A stretch of 35,113 nt of DNA from Nitrosomonadales bacterium. Lineage in GTDB: Bacteria; Pseudomonadota; Gammaproteobacteria; Burkholderiales; Nitrosomonadaceae. The notes under the pieces are model-generated. The model worked only from the letters and a program-made list of their open reading frames with translations. It was not told the origin of the DNA and searched no databases. Both the position numbers and the translations under genes were made by a program. Location: assembly GCA_009886095.1 (NCBI GenBank), contig VFJL01000056.1, forward strand, positions 1 through 35,113, written 5' to 3'. Of the stretch, positions 8,056 through 17,400 are shown one piece after another; position 1 is the stretch's first letter; every line of letters begins with the position of its first letter.

Positions 8056-8910
8056 ATGAAACCTCCAAAAAGAATTGAACCGCTAATCCAGGATGGCCTT
8101 GTTGATGAGGTCATCCGTCAGTTGATGAGTGGCAAGGAAGCCATGGTCTACGTGGTGCGCTGCGGAGAGGAGATACGTTGCGCGAAAGTTTACAAAGAAG
8201 CCAACAAGCGCAGTTTCCGCCAGAGCGTGGATTACACTGAAGGCCGCAAGGTAAAGAACAGCCGTCGTGCGCGTGCCATGGAAAAAGGCACCAGCTATGG
8301 ACGCAAAGCACAGGAAGAAGCTTGGCAAAATGCCGAGGTGGATGCTTTGTACCGGCTTGCCGCAGCTGGTGTGCGCGTGCCCAAGCCGTATAACTTTCAT
8401 GAGGGCGTGTTGTTGATGGAGTTGGTGACTGACAGCGATGGCAACGCCGCTCCACGGCTCAACGATCTGGCGCTCACAGCAGAGCTATCTCGCGAATACC
8501 ACCACATACTGATCACGCAGGTGGTGCGCATGCTCTGTGCCGGGGTCGTGCATGGTGATTTGTCCGAATACAACGTGCTGGTCGACAGTACCGGACCCGT
8601 CATTATCGACCTACCGCAAGCCATCGATGCAGCCGCCAATAACCAGGCCCGCAAGATGCTGCTGCGGGATGTCGAGAATCTGGCCACTTACTTTGGTCGC
8701 TTTGCGCCCGAGTTGTTGACCACCGACTACGGTATGGAAATATGGTCGCTCTATCAAAGCAGCCAGCTACACCCGGAGAGTGTCCTGACTGGGTGCTTCG
8801 AGCGTATTGAGAACCCGGTCGATATGAAAAGTGTCATGCGTGAGATCAACGACACACTCAAGGAAGAAGAGGCGCGGCAACTTTATCGTGCATTACGTTT
8901 ACATCAATGA
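8056..8910 (+). CDS. RIO-type serine protein kinase (copy 1)
   Basis: 284 residues from the ATG at 8056; an in-frame ATG at 8023 would add 11. The later start is chosen because it aligns exactly with the paralogue at 25181-26032 (MKxPKRIExLI). The RIO P-loop is SGKEAMVYVV (near residue 25), the invariant Lys is in CAKVYK, the catalytic loop is HGDLSEYNVLV (about residue 166), and the metal-binding motif is IDLPQ (about 185) in place of the more usual IDFPQ. The N-terminal winged helix of archaeal/eukaryotic Rio proteins is missing. Bacterial RIO kinases are poorly characterised; the substrate is unknown. Confidence 0.88.
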   Translation: MKPPKRIEPLIQDGLVDEVIRQLMSGKEAMVYVVRCGEEIRCAKVYKEANKRSFRQSVDYTEGRKVKNSRRARAMEKGTSYGRKAQEEAWQNAEVDALYRLAAAGVRVPKPYNFHEGVLLMELVTDSDGNAAPRLNDLALTAELSREYHHILITQVVRMLCAGVVHGDLSEYNVLVDSTGPVIIDLPQAIDAAANNQARKMLLRDVENLATYFGRFAPELLTTDYGMEIWSLYQSSQLHPESVLTGCFERIENPVDMKSVMREINDTLKEEEARQLYRALRLHQ

Positions 8911-8937
8911 TTTTTCAGGAAGCTAGTTGCACTGTTT

Positions 8938-9060
8938 TATTCCAGTTTTAGCTTGAAAGTGAAATGAGGTGCCCAGTACATCCTATTAGGAAACTTTCTT
9001 TGGGGCGAATAGTATGGCCAAATAGGGGCGAGGATATTAATGAGGCGTCCCTGATGAAAT
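8938..9060 (+). repeat. Degenerate copy of the SDR upstream flank
   Basis: ATTCCAGTTTTAG ... AAAGTGAAATGAGGTG resembles 3780-3812 upstream of the intact SDR. After a divergent stretch the similarity resumes, ending CCTGATGAAATG against CACTGATGGAATG just ahead of the SDR start. Another trace of the rearrangements in the 3.7-9.1 kb region. Confidence 0.5.
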
Positions 9061-9070
9061 GACATTGGAA

Positions 9071-9502
9071 TCAGACGATATCGCCATCCACATAAAACCA
9101 CTGCCCTGCTTCGCGCACGAAGCGACTGATTTCATGCAAACGATGCGCGCGACCATTCACCTTGTGGCGCGCCACGAATTCCACCAGCGCATGATTTGAC
9201 TCTGGCTGTTCATGGCGCTTTACTTCCAGCCCCAGCCATTTTTTTCGCGGTTCGCTTGTCAGTTCAAGTGAGGCTGGGCATGTACTGTGATGCCAGGTTG
9301 CCAGCAGGTAATCTTCACGATTGAGTGTGTAGGCAGTATAGCGCGAACGCATCAATGCTTCTGCAGTGGGAGCAACCTTACCATCATCCAGATAGCGACT
9401 GCAGCAGTCGGCATATTTTTTATTGGCGCTCCCCAACGGCTTCGTCGTTACCCCTGCGTAGCCGCAACATGGACATAGGGGAGCAACCGTTATGCCTGCC
9501 AC
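9071..9502 (-). CDS. YchJ-family (UPF0225) protein with divergent N-terminal Cys motif
   Basis: 143 residues. The GTG start at 9502 lies inside the last codons of the srkA-like gene, so the two overlap by 13 bp and are probably translationally coupled. The family signature is ADCCSRYLDDGKVAPTAEALMRSRYTAY, followed by the YchJ core (TWHHSTCP, WLGLEV, FVARHKVNGRAHRLHE, WFYVDGD). Most YchJ proteins begin with a compact CPCGSG zinc-binding (SEC-C-like) loop; here it reads CPCCGYAGVTTKPLGSANKK before the second Cys pair, so the loop is longer. Function is unknown in the family; the Cys pairs suggest zinc binding. Confidence 0.85.
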   Translation of the reverse strand: MAGITVAPLCPCCGYAGVTTKPLGSANKKYADCCSRYLDDGKVAPTAEALMRSRYTAYTLNREDYLLATWHHSTCPASLELTSEPRKKWLGLEVKRHEQPESNHALVEFVARHKVNGRAHRLHEISRFVREAGQWFYVDGDIV

Positions 9503-10488
9503 AGCGGCGGTTCATCCATCAGTGCGATCTGTTCGCGTAATTCAAGGATACGATCCTGCCAATAGCGCTGGGTGTTGAACCATGGGAACGCCTGCTTGAA
9601 AGCAGGATCGTCCCAGCGCTGCGCGAGCCATGCCGCATAATGAATCAGGCGCAGGGTGCGGAGCGCTTCGACCAGATGCAATTCGCGTTCGTCAAAATCG
9701 CAAAAGTCTTCATACCCAGCCAGCACGTCAGTCAACTGTCGCACCATGTCGGCGCGCTCGCCCGACAATAGCATCCACAAATCCTGCACCGCTGGCCCCA
9801 TGCGGCTGTCATCAAAATCCACGAAGTGCGGACCTTCTTCTGTCCATAGTACGTTGCCCACGTGGCAGTCGCCGTGCAGACGCAATGCGCGCACTTCACC
9901 TGCACGCGCAAAGCAATGGCGCACACCATCCAACGCCTGATCCACCGCGCTGAAATAGGCCACATTGAGATCAGCTGGAATAAATTCATGCGTCAACAGA
10001 TAATCGCGTGGCTGTTCACCAAAGCTAGCGATATCCAGCGTTGGGCGCTCACGAAATGGCTTGAGTGCCCCGATGGCGTGGATGCGCCCGAGAAAGCGCC
10101 CCATCCATTCCAGTGTGTGGCGGCCTTCCAGTTCGGGCGCGCGGCCACCGTGTTTTGGAAAAACCGCGAAACGGAATCCCTCAAAACTATGCAGGGTTAT
10201 TCCATTTAACACTAACGCTGGTACGACAGGAATTTCACGCTCGGCCAACTCCTGCACAAAGGTATGTTCTTCGAGTATGGCGGCATCCGTCCAGCGCCCG
10301 GGGCGATAGAATTTTGCCACCAGCGGCGCGCCCTCTTCCATGCCGACTTGGTAGACACGGTTCTCGTAGCTATTGAGTGCCAGTAGACGACCATCGCTGC
10401 GGAAGCCTATGCTTTCAAGCGCATTCAACACGCAATCAGGGGGGAGCGTAGAAAAATCTTTTGGGGGTGGGCTACTTATTTTTATCAC
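9490..10488 (-). CDS. srkA: Stress response serine/threonine kinase SrkA (YihE)-like
   Basis: 332 residues from a GTG at 10488, of the APH/YihE kinase family. Landmarks: NSYENRVYQVG (nucleotide-binding lobe), VAKFYRPGRW with the conserved Lys, catalytic loop HGDCHVGNVLW, and metal-binding FVDFDDSRMGP. Length agrees with E. coli SrkA (about 328). The E. coli protein protects against envelope-stress-linked death. Upstream of, and overlapping, the ychJ-like gene, so one operon. No clear ribosome site before the GTG; an internal start is possible but would cost conserved N-terminal sequence. Confidence 0.9.
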   Translation of the reverse strand: MIKISSPPPKDFSTLPPDCVLNALESIGFRSDGRLLALNSYENRVYQVGMEEGAPLVAKFYRPGRWTDAAILEEHTFVQELAEREIPVVPALVLNGITLHSFEGFRFAVFPKHGGRAPELEGRHTLEWMGRFLGRIHAIGALKPFRERPTLDIASFGEQPRDYLLTHEFIPADLNVAYFSAVDQALDGVRHCFARAGEVRALRLHGDCHVGNVLWTEEGPHFVDFDDSRMGPAVQDLWMLLSGERADMVRQLTDVLAGYEDFCDFDERELHLVEALRTLRLIHYAAWLAQRWDDPAFKQAFPWFNTQRYWQDRILELREQIALMDEPPLWQA

Positions 10489-10550
10489 TGCTATTTACTC
10501 AAAATTAGGTTCTGTCTGTTTTCTGTTTTTCAACGGGTATGGGTTTCATG

Positions 10551-10795
10551 CTACCAGTTTTTTATCTTATTGGGCTTGAACCGGCCCAGCAGAAACCGCA
10601 CCGGTGATTTGTAGGTGAAGGTCGAGAGCAGAATTAAACCGAGATTAACCATTAGGGAAACGCCGATCAAGTGAGTTTTTGGCGACGGATGTGGGCTTGA
10701 ATGAGTTCTCAACTTAATCAGCACGAGCAAGCGTGGACGCGTGACGGGCCTATCGCGGCGGCAGAAGACATTTTTATTCGTGCCCCATTCTGTTT
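10551..10795 (-). other. Open stop-to-stop frame in the 450-bp intergenic region (possible gene remnant)
   Basis: Between the srkA-like gene and the EAL gene (10489-10940) no complete gene is supported. On the minus strand a frame of about 80 codons is open from stop to stop without an early ATG. It contains a hydrophobic stretch (LIGVSLMVNLGLILLSTF) followed by a basic tail (VRFLLGRFKPNK), which looks like the C-terminus of a membrane protein. It could be a decayed gene end or chance. Confidence 0.22.
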
Positions 10796-10940
10796 AGAAT
10801 TCCGAATTACTAGAACCCCCCCTGATCAAAGAAAGATTACTCATGACTAATGCAGAGTAGAGATAACGCAGCAAAAATACTTCCTATGGAGAAATGAGGA
10901 TAGTCCTGTTTTTCCCCGTAGTTGGAGGCTATACTGTACG

Positions 10941-12506
10941 GTGTTGAATACCCTGTATGCTCTGGAAATCGCAACTTGGAGCAACGTCAAATATATAAAA
11001 ATGCGCATCCTCCCTCCCAGCATCTCTCCTACAGCTCAACTCTACTTGGCGGTAATCGCCGCCAGCATAACGGTTGCGCTACTTTTAGTTTCCATCTACT
11101 TTACTCTCAATGATCTGCAGTGGATCGCATTCTTGAGCGGAGTTCTGATGGCGGCTACAATTGCTACGGTAGTCCGGGCTTCGTACACAGAACTGATGGT
11201 TGCGCGCCATACAATGCAATTGCTGGCTGCCGAGGAAAAACTGGCGCAGGAAACCAAGCTACGTCTTTGGGCTGAGAAGGCAGCCACTGCGAGCCAGGCA
11301 CGACTACAACTCATTGGTGAAAAATTTCCCGCGATGCTTGCGTACATTGATGTTGGGCAGCGCTGCCGTTATCACAACATCTTGTTTAGGCAATGGCTCG
11401 GGTTGGATCCGAATGAAATTGATGGCAGGCCTCTACGTGAAGTATTGGGTAACAAATTTTATGGGGAGATCGAAGGTTTTCTTGCTGATGTCATGGCAGG
11501 AAAAGTGGTGCAGAACGAGCATAGACAAGAATTAATCCAAGGTTCGATTCGTCATCTGTCAGGACAGTATCTCCCTGATTTTGACAGTGAAGGAAAAGTA
11601 GCGGGTGTCTACTTGCTGTATACCCCCATGATGGAAGGGAAAGCGCCGCTAAAGGAGGGGACAGAACGACATACACTTGAATCCAGCAGACCGGCCCTAA
11701 ACACCAAGTCGAGAGAAAAGAACCTGCTTGATGAGAGCATTGATGAGCAGACTTCGCGATGGGGGGTCTCGACTGCCGAGGTTACCCATGCTATTGAGGA
11801 AGAAAAGTTCTATCTGTATTGTCAGACAATTATGCCTGTCAAGAAAGATAAGGGTCTATGTGTTCACCATGAAATTCTGCTTCGTCTGGCCGAGGAGGAA
11901 GATAATTTACTGCCACCGGGGGCATTCCTCCCTGTTGTCGAAAGACTCAACATGATGGTGCGGTTGGATCGCTGGGTGGTAAGCCAAATGTTGCAATGGT
12001 TGTCAGTTCATCGGCCTGCACTTGGGGCGATATTTTTTATCAACTTGACCAAAGATACGCTGAGTGATGCTGGCTTTAGCGACTTTGTTCAGGATCAGCT
12101 GCAGAAGACTGGCGTATCGGCTGAAGTGCTATGTTTTGAGATCGAGGAAGAGGATGCGCTGTTGCACCTTGAGGACACCACAGTATTCGTGCGGAAGATC
12201 AGGCAGTTCGGTTGCTGCGCCGCATTGTCCGGTTTTGGTAGGGAACACACCTCATTTGATTTACTGAAAGACATCAAAGTAAATTTTCTGAAAATTGATG
12301 GTGGCCTGGTCTGCAATATGTTGCATAACCCGATCAACCTCACCAAGGTTATGTCAATTAACCGGATTGCGCACGCCATAGGCATCCAAACCATTGCAGA
12401 GACGGTCGAAACTGATGATGTTATCGCTAAACTGCGGGAACTAGGGGTGGATTTCGCACAGGGTTTTGGCATTGTCCGGCCGCACGCCCTTAAAGAACTT
12501 GAATAA
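10941..12506 (+). CDS. Membrane PAS-EAL protein with degenerate phosphodiesterase site
   Basis: Up to 521 residues from GTG 10941 (GGAGG 13 bp upstream); ATG 11001 is an alternative giving 501, and TATACT at 10930-10935 could be its -10. Two transmembrane helices (about 34-56 and 62-82), a coiled-coil-like segment (about 85-120), a PAS-like domain (about 120-235), then an EAL domain (about 280-515). There is no GGDEF. EAL motifs: EILLRL replaces ExLxR acceptably, FINLTKD keeps Asn, FEIEEED and LKID are kept, and AETVET keeps Glu. The DDFG metal site reads LSGFG, so both Asp are lost. It probably binds or senses rather than hydrolyses cyclic di-GMP. Confidence 0.85.
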   Translation: MLNTLYALEIATWSNVKYIKMRILPPSISPTAQLYLAVIAASITVALLLVSIYFTLNDLQWIAFLSGVLMAATIATVVRASYTELMVARHTMQLLAAEEKLAQETKLRLWAEKAATASQARLQLIGEKFPAMLAYIDVGQRCRYHNILFRQWLGLDPNEIDGRPLREVLGNKFYGEIEGFLADVMAGKVVQNEHRQELIQGSIRHLSGQYLPDFDSEGKVAGVYLLYTPMMEGKAPLKEGTERHTLESSRPALNTKSREKNLLDESIDEQTSRWGVSTAEVTHAIEEEKFYLYCQTIMPVKKDKGLCVHHEILLRLAEEEDNLLPPGAFLPVVERLNMMVRLDRWVVSQMLQWLSVHRPALGAIFFINLTKDTLSDAGFSDFVQDQLQKTGVSAEVLCFEIEEEDALLHLEDTTVFVRKIRQFGCCAALSGFGREHTSFDLLKDIKVNFLKIDGGLVCNMLHNPINLTKVMSINRIAHAIGIQTIAETVETDDVIAKLRELGVDFAQGFGIVRPHALKELE

Positions 12507-12590
12507 CCCTCGTTACCGGTAGCCAATATCTGCCAGCGCCAGTGACTGGTTTAGATACCAGGCGTTACATTGGGAACCGGAAATTTCAGC

Positions 12591-14363
12591 ATGCCCAACA
12601 TTGTTGTTCGCAGTTATCCCCCGCAAGCCTTCGAGGTGCTGATCCAGCATGGTTTTCACCCTGTGCTGGCCCGTGTTTACGCTGCGAGAGGGATCAAGAA
12701 GCCAGATCAACTCAAGGTTGAACTTTCCCGATTGACCTCGTTCGAACGCCTGAAAAATATTTCCATGATGGCGGCATTTCTCGCCGATGCCATCGCTGCG
12801 GGAAAGCGGCTGCTAATCGTAGCGGACTATGATTCTGACGGTGCTACTGCCTGTGCCGTGGGCATACGTGCACTGAGAAAATTTGGTGCGATAGTGGATT
12901 ACCTTGTTCCCAACCGCTTCGAATACGGCTATGGTTTGACGCCAGAAATCGTGCGTCTGGCTGCCACCTCGGCCGGTACGAAGCGTCCCGATATACTTAT
13001 CACGGTAGACAACGGCATCGCCAGTGTTGAAGGAGTGGCTGAAGCCAACCGTCTCGGCATGCAGGTGCTCGTCACCGATCATCATCTACCCGGGGATGAA
13101 TTACCTGATGCCGTCGCCATTGTGAACCCTAATCAGCCCGGCTGCGATTTTCCCAGCAAGAATCTTGCCGGAGTGGGTGTGATGTTTTACCTGATGCTGG
13201 CGCTGCGGGCAGAGATGCGCACCCGGGGGGTATTTGACTCTGATGGAAAAGAACCCAACCTTGCCAGCCTGCTTGATTTGGTGGCTTTGGGTACTGTTGC
13301 CGACGTAGTGAAGCTTGATGATAACAATCGCATTCTGGTACAGCAGGGCTTGCAGCGTATCCGCACGGGACGCGGCTGTGCGGGCATAAACGCTCTGCTA
13401 CAAGTGGCGCAGCGAGATTTTCGCAAGGCATCTACCTATGAGTTGGGTTTCATGCTGGGACCGAGGCTGAATGCTGCGGGACGGCTTGATGATATGGCAC
13501 TGGGTATCGAGTGCCTAATCACAGATGATGAGTCTCGAGCCGCACAAATAGCTCTTCAGCTTGACGCACTCAATCGCCAGCGCCGCGAAATCGAAGTAGA
13601 CATGCAGGACAAGGCGCTAGCTGTACTCAATGCTGTGAAACCTGAAGACGGCTACAGCCTCAGTTTATTTGATCCTGGTTGGCACCAGGGTGTAATCGGT
13701 ATACTCGCAGCACGTATTAAAGATAAATTCCATTGCCCGGTGATTGCCTTTGCACCTGGCAATAATGGTGAAATAAAGGGGTCAGGGCGGTCCATTCCAG
13801 GGTTTCATCTGCGCGATGCATTAGACCTTGTTTCCAAGCGTCACCCTGCTCTATTGCTAAAATTTGGCGGCCATGCAGCAGCGGCAGGGTTGACCCTGCG
13901 CGCAAGCGATTTTGAGAAATTTCGTGACGCCTTTGAGCAAACTGCCCAGGCACTGCTCACTCCCGCCGATCTTACGCGCACTATCGAAACCGACGGTGAG
14001 CTGGATGAGTCTGAAATGAATCTGGAATTTGCACAATATCTGATGGAGCAGGTATGGGGACAAGGTTTTCCTCAGCCTGTATTCAACGCCCGCTTTCGCG
14101 TAGAGCATCAGCGGGTAGTTGGCGAGAAACATCTCAAATTGAAACTGAGAAAGCAGGAGCAAGGGGAGCCGGGAGGTATTCATGATGCCATGCTATTTTT
14201 TCACAATGATTTGCTTCCGGAAGTGATAGATACTGTTTACCGGTTGCAAGTGAATGAATATAACGGCAACACCGTCATACAACTCATTCTTGATCACTGG
14301 TCTCAACCGCAGGCTTTTAATTTCTTTTCAGCGAAAGAATATGGCTCGTCAACTGACATATAA
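12591..14363 (+). CDS. recJ: Single-stranded-DNA-specific exonuclease RecJ
   Basis: 590 residues from ATG 12591. An in-frame TTG at 12570 is less likely, as GGAA sits about nine bases ahead of the ATG. DHH-superfamily motifs are in order: VADYDSDGATA, ITVDNGIAS, VTDHHLPGDELP, and VALGTVADVV. DHHA1-domain motifs follow: GSGRSIPGFHLRDAL and FGGHAAAAGLTL. A C-terminal OB-like domain comes last (RVVGEKHLKLKLRKQ). RecJ degrades single-stranded DNA 5' to 3' in RecF-pathway recombination, mismatch repair and base excision repair. Length fits the family (E. coli 577). It lies 73 bp before mfd. Confidence 0.96.
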   Translation: MPNIVVRSYPPQAFEVLIQHGFHPVLARVYAARGIKKPDQLKVELSRLTSFERLKNISMMAAFLADAIAAGKRLLIVADYDSDGATACAVGIRALRKFGAIVDYLVPNRFEYGYGLTPEIVRLAATSAGTKRPDILITVDNGIASVEGVAEANRLGMQVLVTDHHLPGDELPDAVAIVNPNQPGCDFPSKNLAGVGVMFYLMLALRAEMRTRGVFDSDGKEPNLASLLDLVALGTVADVVKLDDNNRILVQQGLQRIRTGRGCAGINALLQVAQRDFRKASTYELGFMLGPRLNAAGRLDDMALGIECLITDDESRAAQIALQLDALNRQRREIEVDMQDKALAVLNAVKPEDGYSLSLFDPGWHQGVIGILAARIKDKFHCPVIAFAPGNNGEIKGSGRSIPGFHLRDALDLVSKRHPALLLKFGGHAAAAGLTLRASDFEKFRDAFEQTAQALLTPADLTRTIETDGELDESEMNLEFAQYLMEQVWGQGFPQPVFNARFRVEHQRVVGEKHLKLKLRKQEQGEPGGIHDAMLFFHNDLLPEVIDTVYRLQVNEYNGNTVIQLILDHWSQPQAFNFFSAKEYGSSTDI

Positions 14364-14436
14364 TGTCCGCCTTTTAATGTGGAATGGTCAGTCATCACCA
14401 TTTTGTCTGCTTCCCCACGATGCTGCGTCACACTAA

Positions 14437-17400
14437 ATGCAACTCAAGCTTACTTCTCCCTTACCTGGTTCCATAATCCGTTTTTCTCATCTTGATGGCT
14501 CCAGCGATGCGCTTGCCCTTGCTCGGTTAGCGCAGCAGGTAAAACCGATCGCTATCATCGCAGCCAGCGCACTGGCTGCGCAAAGATTGCTGGAGGAAAT
14601 TCCTTTTTTTGCACCTGAACTAAAAATCAATCTGTTGCCAGACTGGGAGACGTTGCCTTATGACAACTTCTCGCCTCATCATGACCTGATTTCCGAACGT
14701 CTCGCCACGCTTTATCAGGTCATGAGCGGTACTTGCGATGTGTTGATCGTTCCAGTTATCACCGCACTCTACCGCCTGCCGCCACGGGAATACCTCGCCG
14801 CGCATACCTTCTTCCTCAAACAGGGAGAAGCGCTCAACCTGAGTGCACTTCGCAGCCAGATGACACTGGCGGGCTACACTCACGTAACCCAAGTACTTGC
14901 ACCGGGAGAATACAGCGTACGTGGTGGCCTGATTGACCTGTTCCCGATGGGTAGCCCGTTACCCTATCGCATCGACCTGCTGGACAATGAAATCGAGACT
15001 ATTCGCACTTTTGACGTGGATACGCAGCGTAGCGTTTATCCGGTCAGCGAAATACGACTGTTGCCGGCACGCGAATTCCCTCTTGACGATGAAGGACGTA
15101 CACGTTTCCGTGGTAATTTTCGTGAAAAATTTGAGGGTGACCCCTCGAGGAGCAGCATTTACAAGGGTGTAAGCAAAGGCGTTGCACCCGCCGGCATCGA
15201 ATACTATCTACCGTTGTTTTTTGAGCATACTGCGACACTGTTCGATTACTTGCCGCAAACCATGCCGCTATGCCTGCATCATGATATTCATCCGGCAATA
15301 GAAAGTTTCTGGCAGGACACACAGACACGTTATCAGTTGCTACGTGGTGACAATGACCGACCCTTGCTGCAACCGAGGGAATTATTTCTCACAGTAGAGG
15401 CTTTTTACGGTGCACTTAAGCCTTATCCGCGCATCGAAATTCAATCCGAAACCACGGCAAAATTTGGGGGCCAGGACTCTACCACCCCGCTGCCTTTCAT
15501 TCAGGTGGATCGCCGTGCTGTCAATCCGGTAGAAAAACTTGCCGCGTTTATTGCCATGTTCACAACATCTGGCGGACGTGTGCTGCTGCTGGCAGAAAGT
15601 CTTGGTAGACGTGAACTGATCTCTGATTATTTGCGGCAATACGATCTCCACCCCATCGCATGCGATAACTACACACAATTTCTGGTAAGCAACCAGCTAT
15701 TCATGCTTGGTGTCGCCCCACTCTACAACGGGTTTATTCTCCCCGGAGAAAAATTTTCTTTCATTACTGAGAGCGAGCTCTATGCCACGCATCTGCACGG
15801 ACGCCATGAGCAGCGTGACCGCGATTCGCGCAAAACTGCATCGACAGATGCAATGCTGCGTGATTTATCCGAAATAAAACCGGGTGACCCGGTGGTGCAT
15901 GAGCAGCATGGCATTGGCCGTTACCTGGGCCTGGTAAGCATGGATCTGGGAGAGGGTGCGACAGAGTTTATGTCTTTGGAATATGATGGCGGCGATAAGC
16001 TTTACGTGCCGGTATCACAACTGCATCTGATCGGACGTTACAGCGGCGCTTCACCAGAAGCCGCACCGCTGCATAAACTCGGTAGTGGCCAGTGGGATAA
16101 GGCCAAGCGCAAAGCGATGCAGCAAGTGCGTGACACTGCTGCAGAACTACTTAATCTTTATGCCCAGCGAGCTACCCGCAAGGGGCATGCGTTTGGACTC
16201 AAGCAACACGACTATGAAGCTTTTGCCGAGGGTTTTGGTTTTGAGGAAACACCCGACCAGGCAACTGCTATCCGTGCGGTGATAGAGGATCTGACTTCGG
16301 GCAAGCCTATGGATCGGTTGATCTGTGGTGATGTAGGTTTCGGCAAAACCGAAGTGGCGTTGCGGGCGACTTTCGTTGCAGTCGCCGATGGCAAACAAGT
16401 GGCAGTGCTGGTGCCTACCACGCTATTGGCAGAACAACATTTTCAGAATTTTTCTGATCGATTTAGCCTGATTGCCGAGCAGTGGCCGGTAAAAATTGCG
16501 GAGCTATCGCGCTTCCGTTCAGTCAAGGAACAAACCCAGGCACTGGCGGGATTGGCCAAAGGTGAAATAGACATCGTCATCGGTACCCACAAGCTGATCC
16601 AGAAAGATGTCAGATTCAAAAATCTAGGGCTGGTCATCATAGACGAGGAACATCGCTTTGGTGTGCGCCAGAAGGAGCAACTGAAGAATCTCCGCGCCGA
16701 AGTGGATGTACTGACGCTTACCGCTACACCGATTCCGCGCACACTCGCCATGTCGCTGGAAGGCCTGCGCGACTTCTCGGTAATTGCCACCGCACCACAG
16801 CGGCGACTCGCCATCAAAACTTTCGTCAGTCGTTTCTCTGAGGGAATTATCCGTGAGGCATGTCTGCGTGAGTTGAAGCGCGGCGGTCAGATATACTTTC
16901 TGCACAACGAGGTGGACACCATTCAACTGATGTGCGACAAGCTCACGCGACTGCTGCCAGAAGCACGTATCTATATCGCTCACGGTCAGATGCGCGAGCG
17001 CGAACTGGAACACGTAATGCGAGATTTTTACCAGCAGCGATTCAATCTGTTGTTGTGTACCACCATTATCGAGACTGGCATTGATGTTTCCAGCGCCAAC
17101 ACCATCATTATCAATCGCGCGGACAAGTTTGGCCTTGCCCAATTACACCAATTGCGTGGGCGGGTAGGCCGTTCCCATCACCAGGCCTATGCTTATCTGC
17201 TGATACCGGAGGAAGAAGCGCTGGGTGCACAGGCAAGAAAACGTCTCGATGCCATCCAGACGATGGAAGAACTGGGCGCAGGTTTTTATCTGGCTATGCA
17301 CGATCTGGAAATCCGTGGTGCGGGAGAGGTTCTAGGTGAATCACAAAGCGGTGAGATGCAGGAGATCGGTTTCAATCTCTATACTTCCATGCTGGATGCC

